NCBI GenBank assembly: GCA_021780055.1
Contig: JAJXZM010000092.1
Span: 1 to 16,445, forward strand
Reading direction: 5' to 3'
DNA: 16,445 nucleotides
DNA from: Acidobacteriota bacterium
GTDB taxonomy: Bacteria > Acidobacteriota > Terriglobia > UBA7540
Made by a program: the position numbers and the translations under genes. Shown here piece after piece: positions 6,811 through 13,779 of the stretch (position 1 is the stretch's first letter; each line of letters begins with the position of its first letter). The notes under the pieces are model-generated. The model was not told where the DNA came from. It made no database searches and was given only the letters and a program-made list of their open reading frames with translations.

Positions 6811-8376
6811 ATGGCAATTCTGAATCTTGCGGAAGTTGCGATCGTTGTGCGTCCGGACGATGATAACGTGGCTGTCGTCAAGGCGGATTTTCTCGACAAG
6901 GGAACGCAACTGCAGCTTGGCGGCAAGACGATTACTCTTTCGGGACGGGCTCTTCGCGGGCAGAGTTTTGCCGTCAGGGACATCGCCAGGGAAAAACCAT
7001 TTATTTCGCTTGGCGATCCGATCGGCTTAGCCGCGCGTGCAGTTCAAGCCGGCGACCCTGTCGATGAGTCAAATATCGATCACCATTTGCCGCGCCTGAG
7101 GGTGCGTTATCGCGATAATCCATTGCCGAACCCGATTGACGCTGGCCTCGCTGCTCGCACTTTTGATGGCTTTGTGCGGCCCGATGGCACCGTGGGAGTT
7201 CGCAACTACGTTGGTATTGTGACCTCAGGGATGTGCTCCTCTTCTGAAGCTCGGGAAATTGCCTTTCGTGCCATGAAGGAAATTTACACCCGCAAGAGGT
7301 TTCCGAATGTGGATGGGGTTGTTCCGATTGTTCATGAATCGGGTTGCGGAATGCCGGACGGTAATGCTGTCGAAATTCTCAACCAGCTCCTGACGAACAC
7401 GCTTCGGCACCCGAACCTTGGCTCCGCTATTTATATTGACCTCGGTTGTGGGAAGACCTGCGTCGAATGCTCGGTGCCAATCTTTGAGAATGAAATTGAA
7501 AACTATAACCAGCGGGTTGTGAACCTGACTATTCAGCAAGCAGGTGGGGGCCGCAAGACGGTGGAAAAGGGCCTTTCCATGGTCGAGAAGATGCTTCATG
7601 TCGCGAACCGTTGGGAGCGACGCCCCGTTCCGATATCAAATCTTATTATTGGCACCAAGTGCGGAGGTTCTGACCGCTGGTCTGGCGTGACCGCCAATCC
7701 GGCTGTGGGTGTTGCGTCTGACATGTTTGTCAATGCGGGAGCGGCAGTATTCCTGCCGGAAATTCCAGAACTCCAGGGCGGGGCCATGATCGACCTTGCT
7801 CAACGGGCGCGCACGCGCGAAGTGGGACGCAAGTTGATCAAGGCGCTGAAACGCTTTCAAGATTACGTGGAAATATTTGGCTGTGACTTCCGGGACAATC
7901 CGTCACCCGGAAACAAAAAAGGCGGACTCTATAACATCTTTCTGAAATCCAGCGGCGTAAAAGCCAAAGGTGGAACTTCTATTGTTGAAGATCTGGTGGA
8001 GTACGGAGAGTGGCTTGGTGAGCGCAAGGGGCTCTATGTGTTGTATACGCCGGGTTACGACCAGATTTCGACTCCGGCGCTTTTTCTGAGCGGAGCGCAG
8101 GTCGCCCTGTTTACCACAGGGCGGGGAACAGGGATTGGATGCGCGCTCGGCCCGGTCACAAAGATTGCGTCCAACAGCATTCTTTCTAAGCAAAACGGTG
8201 ATATCGACATTAACGCTGGCACTATCCTTGATGGCGATGAGACGGTGGAAGACGTTGGGAGGCGCATTTTTGAGCACACACTCGATGTTGCCTCTGGCCG
8301 CACAATGGTTCGGGCGGAGGAATCAGGGTTTCACACGGAATTCAAAATTTGGGAGTCGCTCTGGCCCTCGCTCTGA
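6811..8376 (+). CDS. UxaA-family dehydratase (altronate/galactarate dehydratase-like), full length with SAF domain
   Basis: This 521-residue protein has the full architecture of UxaA/GarD enzymes, which dehydrate sugar acids (D-altronate, D-galactarate) to 2-keto-3-deoxy acids in hexuronate and aldarate catabolism. Residues 1-95 form the small SAF domain. The catalytic part begins near 117 (TFDGFVRPDGTVGVRNYVG). Conserved blocks are HESGCGMPDG (175-184), DLGCGKT (210-216), GTKCGGSDRWSGVTANPAVG (281-300), NPSPGNKKGG (363-372), AGTS-like KGGTSIVEDL (387-396), FTTGRGTGIGC (434-444) and the C-terminal HTEFKIW (508-514). The conserved cysteines fit metal or Fe-S binding. HESGCG replaces the more usual HTYGCG pattern, so the substrate may not be altronate; other family members act on galactarate or sulfolactate. 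The ATG follows GGAGAAAG by about 8 nt. It is convergent with the activase pair at a 9-bp gap. Confidence 0.88.
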   Translation: MAILNLAEVAIVVRPDDDNVAVVKADFLDKGTQLQLGGKTITLSGRALRGQSFAVRDIAREKPFISLGDPIGLAARAVQAGDPVDESNIDHHLPRLRVRYRDNPLPNPIDAGLAARTFDGFVRPDGTVGVRNYVGIVTSGMCSSSEAREIAFRAMKEIYTRKRFPNVDGVVPIVHESGCGMPDGNAVEILNQLLTNTLRHPNLGSAIYIDLGCGKTCVECSVPIFENEIENYNQRVVNLTIQQAGGGRKTVEKGLSMVEKMLHVANRWERRPVPISNLIIGTKCGGSDRWSGVTANPAVGVASDMFVNAGAAVFLPEIPELQGGAMIDLAQRARTREVGRKLIKALKRFQDYVEIFGCDFRDNPSPGNKKGGLYNIFLKSSGVKAKGGTSIVEDLVEYGEWLGERKGLYVLYTPGYDQISTPALFLSGAQVALFTTGRGTGIGCALGPVTKIASNSILSKQNGDIDINAGTILDGDETVEDVGRRIFEHTLDVASGRTMVRAEESGFHTEFKIWESLWPSL

Positions 8377-8385
8377 AATGCTTCT

Positions 8386-9801
8386 CTATTCTTGAGTAGC
8401 CTGTTTGCCCAGGACTGGAAGAATGCGCCCGGAGGAATCGCGGGTGACCTGCCGTGGAGGCTTTCTATCCGGCGCATCTTCATCCTCTCTTGCTGGGGTA
8501 AAGCACTCCGGATAAGTGCGGGAATAAGGCTTGGTCTTGTGATAGGAGCGGGCAAGTTCGAGATAGACGCCCAGGTCTCGGTCAAGATTTGAGCGCGTTC
8601 CATCGAAGTAGAAGCTGCGGACAGGGATGCCGCCGTAGTCGCGGCTGACCCTGGGATAGATGGCCTCACTGACGGTACCATTCATGCAGCCGAAGGGACT
8701 GATATCGATAACTCCGTCGGCGCCGTGCTTTGAGTGGTAGGCCACTAGCCCCACGCTTAAAACCATTTCGCCGGAGACTCCATTTGCCGGCAAATAGGGC
8801 CAGGCGAGCTTGACGATTTCCTCCACTTCAGGTTCTTCGTAACCTTTCAGGTCTTCTTCAAGTGGCGCAAGCAGTGCATGTTCGTCGGACCGGCGGATGC
8901 GATCACGCACCTTCGCACCCAGCATTTCCAGAGAAAACGTTTTCCCAAGCATCCGAAGTTGCCGTTCCTGTTCGTTGCTTGTATACACGACCCACTCAGC
9001 AACGTGGCTCAGCGAAGCTTCGGCTCCGTGAGCCTCGATCCTTCTGATCAGGTTTTCGTTTGAAAACGTGTTCAGCCTGCAAAAAATCTCCCCAATCACC
9101 CCGATCAAAGGCCGCGTTCGATCGTACCTTGCTGGTACGGCACGAAAACGGCTGCGTGCTCTCTCGAGAGACTCACCCAGGCTGCAAAGCTGGCAATCCA
9201 TGTTGTCACAGGACGACTCGATCGTTTCACGTAGATCTTCCAGGCTTTCCTGGTAGGCTCGGTCGGCAGACCCCTCATGAATTTCGTACGGGCGAGTCTT
9301 GAGAAGAAGGCGATGGATGGCGTCTGAAGCCACCACCCCTCTCCATGCCAATCGTGTAAATACGTTTGCGACGGTACCAAGCCCGGAATAGCTGTTTGAA
9401 TCCGAGGGTGATATGACCTCGATCTGCCCATAACCTGCATCACGCAGGACCTTCCGGAGGTAGGGGACATACTGTCCAAAGCGGCATGGGCCGTCAGCGG
9501 TCGGCAGGAAGAACACTGTTTGTTCCGGGATGAACCCCGGCTGCTCGATCGACTGGAAAAGATCCCCGATGACAACTTTGCTGGGATAACATTCATCCCC
9601 CTGTGTTGCCTTGCCGCCCAATTCAACTGTCCGCCTGCTTGAAGGCGGAGTTACGTGCGCTTCGACGCCGAGACGGCGGAAGATGGCGGCAAAAATCTCC
9701 GATCCTCCTTCCCCCATTACAGGCAAATAGACAGCCTTGCCGTGGAGCGGGTGGCGGGCATCTATCGAATGATTCAAACTGCAGCGGTGACCGATGGACA
9801 T
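8386..9801 (-). CDS. Acyl-CoA dehydratase activase-related protein, C-terminal half (COG3581-like), encoded separately
   Basis: The 471-residue protein matches the C-terminal half of the very large activases usually fused to HgdC/BadF-type ATPase modules and DUF2229. Seen in order: a Rossmann-like start (AVYLPVMGEGGSEIFAAIF, 23-41), GDECYPSK with Cys71, a TADGPCRFGQY block with Cys106 (101-111), Cys198/203/206 in a CDNMDCQLC cluster, GVIGEIFCR (234-242), and a late ISPFGCMNGT block with Cys372 followed by PVRSFYFDG. The pattern resembles the Fe-S-binding subunits of 2-hydroxyacyl-CoA dehydratases. The cysteines suggest cluster binding, but this is inferred. The last 40 residues are charged and probably disordered. 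The ATG lies inside the end of the preceding gene (28-bp overlap, different frame), which suggests translational coupling; an AAGAGA-like element sits about 10 nt upstream. The specific reaction is unknown. Confidence 0.8.
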   Translation of the reverse strand: MSIGHRCSLNHSIDARHPLHGKAVYLPVMGEGGSEIFAAIFRRLGVEAHVTPPSSRRTVELGGKATQGDECYPSKVVIGDLFQSIEQPGFIPEQTVFFLPTADGPCRFGQYVPYLRKVLRDAGYGQIEVISPSDSNSYSGLGTVANVFTRLAWRGVVASDAIHRLLLKTRPYEIHEGSADRAYQESLEDLRETIESSCDNMDCQLCSLGESLERARSRFRAVPARYDRTRPLIGVIGEIFCRLNTFSNENLIRRIEAHGAEASLSHVAEWVVYTSNEQERQLRMLGKTFSLEMLGAKVRDRIRRSDEHALLAPLEEDLKGYEEPEVEEIVKLAWPYLPANGVSGEMVLSVGLVAYHSKHGADGVIDISPFGCMNGTVSEAIYPRVSRDYGGIPVRSFYFDGTRSNLDRDLGVYLELARSYHKTKPYSRTYPECFTPAREDEDAPDRKPPRQVTRDSSGRILPVLGKQATQE

Positions 9802-12800
9802 CTCAATATCTCTTTGCTCTCAAGATATGCTTCGCAACGCGTAATGAAGCCTGCATCGTTCGAGTGGCCATCAAACTGGAGCACCAGCGAAGGTTTGCCC
9901 GCAGCATCGTTCAGGAACGATTTTATGAATGAGTCTGGTCCGCATTTGAAATTTGAGATGTAAATCAAATGAAGGTTCTGGTAACGGCGGGCGTAAAGCG
10001 CAGCAGCCAGTATTCGCCGGCCGGAATTCCAGAACATATTGGAGTTGACTTCGCTGACATCCTCAGTTTCCACCGGTAAGAAGTCCATAGGGATGACGTT
10101 GACTCCGTATATCTTGCGGAGTTTTCGTGGAATATCGCAATTGACACTGCTGTCGTAGAGATTGTAAGGACGCCCTATGAGAACAATCCCTGGCTCTCCG
10201 CTGCGTTCCAACGTTGCAAGCGCCTTTGCGCCTGCAGTCAACAAGTCGCTGTCGAATTTGTCCTGAGCAGCATAGGCGGCCCGTGCAGCCAGGTTGCTTT
10301 TGTGCCGTGGGATGCCGAGCCCGGCAGCAAATCTGGCCAGTCCCTTTCTTACGAATTCGCGTCCGTTTCGGAAATGGACCGTCGGGGCAAGCAGCTTAGT
10401 GCGACTTTCTTCTATTTGTGGCAGTACGCGTACCACGAAGGGCAGGGTCTGGTTCCATGGGCAAAGGTGTGAAGGCACGCCAGTTTGGGGAGCCTCAGCA
10501 TTAACAATATTGGGGAGCAGAATGAAGTCCGTTTGCCTATCCAGCAATTCCTTGACGTGGCCGTGGGCAACCTGCACGGGGAAACATGGCTGGGCAATGG
10601 CCATTTCTGCGCCCGCAGTTGACGCCTTGCGGTCTGTAGGAGAGGAAACAACAACATTGAAGCCGAGCGATTGGAAGTATTCATTCCAGAATGGAAACCG
10701 ATCATAGAAATACATGGCCCGTGGAATCCCCACTGTGGGTCGCCCTTCTACTGTCACGCCTAAGGATGACTCCAGCAGTTTTTCCCGGTAATTGATCAGG
10801 TCATCGATAACGGGCTTTCGATCAGATTGTGCGCGTTTGCGGAACTTATCCGAGCACTGATCTCCCCAGTAAGTCCGTTGCCCCTCAATCGTGAACTCCT
10901 TGATATCACAGTAATTTGAGCAGGCGTGGCACACGAAGTCACGAGAAGTGAATTCCACCCGGTCAAGGTCATAGCCACGGAACTTGCTGGCGCCCGATGT
11001 CGTCTGCATCCTGTCGCGGGCAAGCAGCGCTGCTCCAATGGCTCCCATGACGCCGTTGTGGGGCGGCACCACGATCTGCTTGTGGAGAATCTGAGAGAAG
11101 GCCGCCGCCACGGCGTCGTTATAAGCAGTTCCACCCTGGAAGAAGATGACATCGCCAATCTTGCGGCCACGAACCACGCGGTTCAGATAATTCAGGGCAA
11201 CTGAATATGCAAGTCCAGCCGCCAGATCACCAACTTCCGATCCATTCGATAACAGCGCAGTGACATCCCGCTCCATGAATACCGTGCAGCGTTCTCCGAG
11301 GCTGGCCGGGCTTAGAGATGCAAGTGCCAGGCGCGCAAACTGTTCCTTGATGGAGATTCCCATTTTCTCCGCCTGTTCTTCAAGAAAGGAACCTGTCCCC
11401 GCCGCGCACGCCTCATTCATAGTGAAATCAACCACGACACCTTTTTCGATCCTGATGAATTTAGAATCCTGCCCGCCGATTTCAAAGATCGTATCAACCT
11501 GCGGCATGTCCATTTCCTGCGAGATGAACATCGCGCCTGTCTTGTGCGCCGTGATTTCGTCATTAACGGTGTCGGCACCTATCAATTCGCCGATAAGTTC
11601 TCGGCCGGAACCCGTTGTGCCCACGCCGCAAATGACCATTGATGGGCCGATCCCAGATTCGATTTCCTTGAGTCCGCGGGACACAATCTCAATGGGCCTT
11701 CCCTCCGTATAAAGGTAGATTTCCTTGAGGACTTTCCCCGCAGTGTCGATTACCACCAGATTGGTGCTGACGGAACCTACATCAACACCTAAATAAGCAC
11801 TGACTCTTTGCCCCGATGCCGGCGGTTCAACCTTCCCCGCGTGATTGCGCAAGAGGAGGACATTCGCCAGGGAGAGCGGTTGGTTGGTGGCAGAAGGTTC
11901 GGGGGCTCCCTTTTCCATCTGAATTCTTGACCGGCTGGATACAGCCTTATCAACTTCTTCGGCCTCCAGAAGCGCCGCACCTGTTGCTCCCATCCACCCA
12001 TAGAGCTCAGGAACAAGCAATTCCCTTTCGTCCAGTTTGAACGCTTCGCAAATCGCTTCGCGAATACTCTCATTTAGCGCCACGCCGCCAATAAAGGCTA
12101 CCGGGGGTTCTACCTTACGGCCTTTCACAATGCTTGACTTGAAGTTGCGTGCGACGGCTTCGCACAGTCCTCGGAGGATCTGCTCGGTCGTGTACCCTTT
12201 CTGCTGCGCGTGGATCATGTCGGTCTTGGCAAATACAGAGCAGCGGCCTGCTATGCGGGCGGAGCACGGTGCACTCGATGCCGCCGGCCCGACATCCTCA
12301 ATTGCGTAACGCAATCGCGAAGCTTGCTGGTCGATAAAAGACCCTGTGCCGGCAGCGCACTCGCCGCTCGCCTGGTAGTCGGTAATTCCCGTGTGATTTT
12401 GCTCTGGCCCAGTGGCAAGGCGGAGATACTTTGATGTCTGTCCCCCGATTTCAAATATCGTTTGAACATCCGGATGGAAGATTCGCATTCCCCGAGCTAT
12501 GGCGCGAAACTCGTTGTCAACGGGGCATCCAAGCATCTTCCCGATCAACTCGCCACCGCAGCCGGTCACTCGAATACCCTTAACGTGATCGCGAGGAATT
12601 AAGGCATGAAATTCCTCCAGAATTTCAGCTACACACTGACAAGGGTTTCCTTCTGTACGGCGATAACGCGAGAGAAGCAATGGACGCGGGGCAAACGGGG
12701 AGTGCTCGGGGAAAATAGCGGTAAAAAAATCTGTTGATTTACCATTTAGAGCCCCGAAAAGCTGCTGATCGCCAGCATCGCCGATTGCGGCAAGCTTTAA

Positions 12801-12839
12801 ACTGACAGCGCCAATGTCAAGACCGAGGATGGCACCCAA
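9774..12839 (-). CDS. Large acyl-CoA dehydratase activase: two BadF/BadG/BcrA/HgdC ATPase modules plus DUF2229
   Basis: This 1021-residue protein would be an ATP-driven activator that passes an electron to a 2-hydroxyacyl-CoA dehydratase or related reductase. ATPase module 1 (about 1-295) has phosphate loop LGLDIGAVSLKL, EIGGQTSK (130-137) and cysteines C161 (GECAAGTGSF) and C200 (AGRCSVF). Module 2 (about 347-610) has LGVDVGSVSTNLV, EIGGQDSKFI (453-462), C478 (NEACAAGTGSF) and C518 (GERCTVFMERD). The Cys spacing of 39-40 residues in both modules is that of HgdC, where the two cysteines hold a 4Fe-4S cluster across a dimer. A CX2CX3C cluster (C637, C640, C644, plus C662) starts the DUF2229 part (GIPRAMYFYDRFPFW, 704-718), which runs to the end. 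The start is TTG at 12839, fixed by a perfect AGGAGG 6 nt upstream. The substrate enzyme is not encoded nearby. Confidence 0.9.
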   Translation of the reverse strand: MGAILGLDIGAVSLKLAAIGDAGDQQLFGALNGKSTDFFTAIFPEHSPFAPRPLLLSRYRRTEGNPCQCVAEILEEFHALIPRDHVKGIRVTGCGGELIGKMLGCPVDNEFRAIARGMRIFHPDVQTIFEIGGQTSKYLRLATGPEQNHTGITDYQASGECAAGTGSFIDQQASRLRYAIEDVGPAASSAPCSARIAGRCSVFAKTDMIHAQQKGYTTEQILRGLCEAVARNFKSSIVKGRKVEPPVAFIGGVALNESIREAICEAFKLDERELLVPELYGWMGATGAALLEAEEVDKAVSSRSRIQMEKGAPEPSATNQPLSLANVLLLRNHAGKVEPPASGQRVSAYLGVDVGSVSTNLVVIDTAGKVLKEIYLYTEGRPIEIVSRGLKEIESGIGPSMVICGVGTTGSGRELIGELIGADTVNDEITAHKTGAMFISQEMDMPQVDTIFEIGGQDSKFIRIEKGVVVDFTMNEACAAGTGSFLEEQAEKMGISIKEQFARLALASLSPASLGERCTVFMERDVTALLSNGSEVGDLAAGLAYSVALNYLNRVVRGRKIGDVIFFQGGTAYNDAVAAAFSQILHKQIVVPPHNGVMGAIGAALLARDRMQTTSGASKFRGYDLDRVEFTSRDFVCHACSNYCDIKEFTIEGQRTYWGDQCSDKFRKRAQSDRKPVIDDLINYREKLLESSLGVTVEGRPTVGIPRAMYFYDRFPFWNEYFQSLGFNVVVSSPTDRKASTAGAEMAIAQPCFPVQVAHGHVKELLDRQTDFILLPNIVNAEAPQTGVPSHLCPWNQTLPFVVRVLPQIEESRTKLLAPTVHFRNGREFVRKGLARFAAGLGIPRHKSNLAARAAYAAQDKFDSDLLTAGAKALATLERSGEPGIVLIGRPYNLYDSSVNCDIPRKLRKIYGVNVIPMDFLPVETEDVSEVNSNMFWNSGRRILAAALYARRYQNLHLIYISNFKCGPDSFIKSFLNDAAGKPSLVLQFDGHSNDAGFITRCEAYLESKEILRCPSVTAAV

Positions 12840-12848
12840 CCGGAGCCT

Positions 12849-12854
12849 CCTGTT
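12849..12854 (-). promoter_or_regulatory. Strong Shine-Dalgarno deciding a TTG start
   Basis: On the minus strand the exact sequence AGGAGG stands 6-9 nt before a TTG codon that opens the MGAILGLDIG phosphate-loop region. There is no in-frame ATG at a comparable position, and ATPase modules of this family begin within a few residues of this loop, so TTG is the real start. The weak start codon paired with a perfect ribosome site may hold expression moderate. Confidence 0.75.
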
Positions 12855-12911
12855 GTAAGCGTGCCGATTGCCCGACTATAAGTCCCTTCTACGCTTCAAG
12901 CATCGGCGACG

Positions 12912-12929
12912 CTGTGACCATCGTCACAG
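12912..12929. promoter_or_regulatory. Perfect CRP/FNR-superfamily type operator palindrome
   Basis: CTGTGAC-CATC-GTCACAG is a perfect 7-bp inverted repeat. Read another way it is TGTGA-N6-TCACA, which is the E. coli CRP consensus. Its centre lies about 81 nt upstream of the activase TTG start and 184 nt downstream of the response-regulator stop, so it probably controls the activase operon. CRP/FNR-family proteins respond to cyclic nucleotides, oxygen or redox state, which would fit an oxygen-sensitive Fe-S enzyme. The regulator gene is not in the window. Confidence 0.6.
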
Positions 12930-13104
12930 TCTTTTGTGAATTTGGTTTCTGGCGTGGTTCGGCGGGCTAGGGTACTTGCGGAGCGCACGCCAAAGCATAT
13001 AGGGATAACTGGGGGAAAGTAACTGTCGGTATCGGTAGGCTTAAGTTATTGGAACAATTGGGTTGATATGGCAAGTGGGCTTGGCCGCGCAGAACCTGCT
13101 GAGG

Positions 13105-13779
13105 CTACTCCTCTTCAACCAGGTGGTGGTTCACTGCAAACAGTGCCAGTTCGAGGCGATTTGATACTCCGAGCTTATCAAAGATGTTTCCAAGGTGGTG
13201 TTTAACCGTCTGCTCGGCAATGGAGAATTTCTCTGCAATGTCCTTATTCGTGTATCCAGCCACGATAGCCGAAATGATGTCGAGTTCGCGCGGGGTGAGG
13301 CTATACGACTTTTTTCTTGCCCCTTGTTCGGGGATCGCGGTCAAGTCTCGAACGATCCTCACCAGGTCGGACACACTTTCGCGACCTACCCAGTACTGGC
13401 CTTCCATCACGCACCGGATACTCTTCAGCAGCAATTCTGTGGCGGATTCTTTGAGGACAACGCCGCGCACGCCATGGTGCAGAGCATCCACAATCTGGTC
13501 CCGCTCGATAGCCGCTGTCAGCAGAATGACTTTGATCGTCTCAACAGAATTCCCAAGTAGGCGAAGGGCTTCCAATCCAGGGACGCGGGGCATAGCCAGG
13601 TCGAGCAGCAAGACGTCGGGCTTAAGCTGCTGGGCCATTTCAATGGCTTCGCCGCCGTCGGAGGCTTCGCCGACGACCTCGAAATCCTTTTCCGCTTCAA
13701 GCAGTTTCCGCAAACCATCACGGAAAATGGGATGGTCGTCCGCCACAAGAATTCGAACGGTTTGCGCAGTATCACCCAT
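13105..13779 (-). CDS. NarL/LuxR-family response regulator
   Basis: This is a 224-residue two-component transcription regulator. The receiver domain spans about 8-125: acidic pocket D14-D15 (ILVADDHPIFRDG), phospho-acceptor D60 (DVLLLDLAMP), the Thr of VILLTAA, and the conserved Lys of VVLKES. A linker with RKKSYS leads to a LuxR-type helix-turn-helix near 155-217 (LTPRELDIISAIVAGYTNKDIAEKF, then SIAEQTVKHHLGNIFDKLGV). Length and order are standard for NarL, DegU and LiaR relatives. Its ATG overlaps the kinase stop by 8 bp (ATGGGTGA), so the two are translationally coupled. The downstream activase gene is co-directional after 265 bp and is a possible target, but no binding site can be assigned. 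Confidence 0.95.
   Translation of the reverse strand: MGDTAQTVRILVADDHPIFRDGLRKLLEAEKDFEVVGEASDGGEAIEMAQQLKPDVLLLDLAMPRVPGLEALRLLGNSVETIKVILLTAAIERDQIVDALHHGVRGVVLKESATELLLKSIRCVMEGQYWVGRESVSDLVRIVRDLTAIPEQGARKKSYSLTPRELDIISAIVAGYTNKDIAEKFSIAEQTVKHHLGNIFDKLGVSNRLELALFAVNHHLVEEE

Larger units (their letters stand above)
12840..13104. other. Intergenic region upstream of the activase operon
   Basis: This 265-bp non-coding gap separates the response regulator stop from the activase start, all on the minus strand. It contains the AGGAGG ribosome site, the CRP-type palindrome and a TATAGT hexamer (minus strand, 12875-12880) that could be a -10 element, although I found no convincing -35 at the right distance. 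The distal part (12940-13104) shows no dyad, repeat or terminator with a T-run. Confidence 0.5.

Noticed and set aside
9774..9828. Programmed ribosomal frameshift joining the two activase genes
   Set aside because: No X-XXY-YYZ slippery heptamer or strong downstream stem was found in the shared open window, and the second gene has its own ATG. Coupled reinitiation explains the arrangement more simply.
11260..11712. Plus-strand open frame of 150 codons over the second ATPase module
   Set aside because: Antisense to the conserved HgdC-like motifs; it reads as Ser/Pro-rich shadow sequence.
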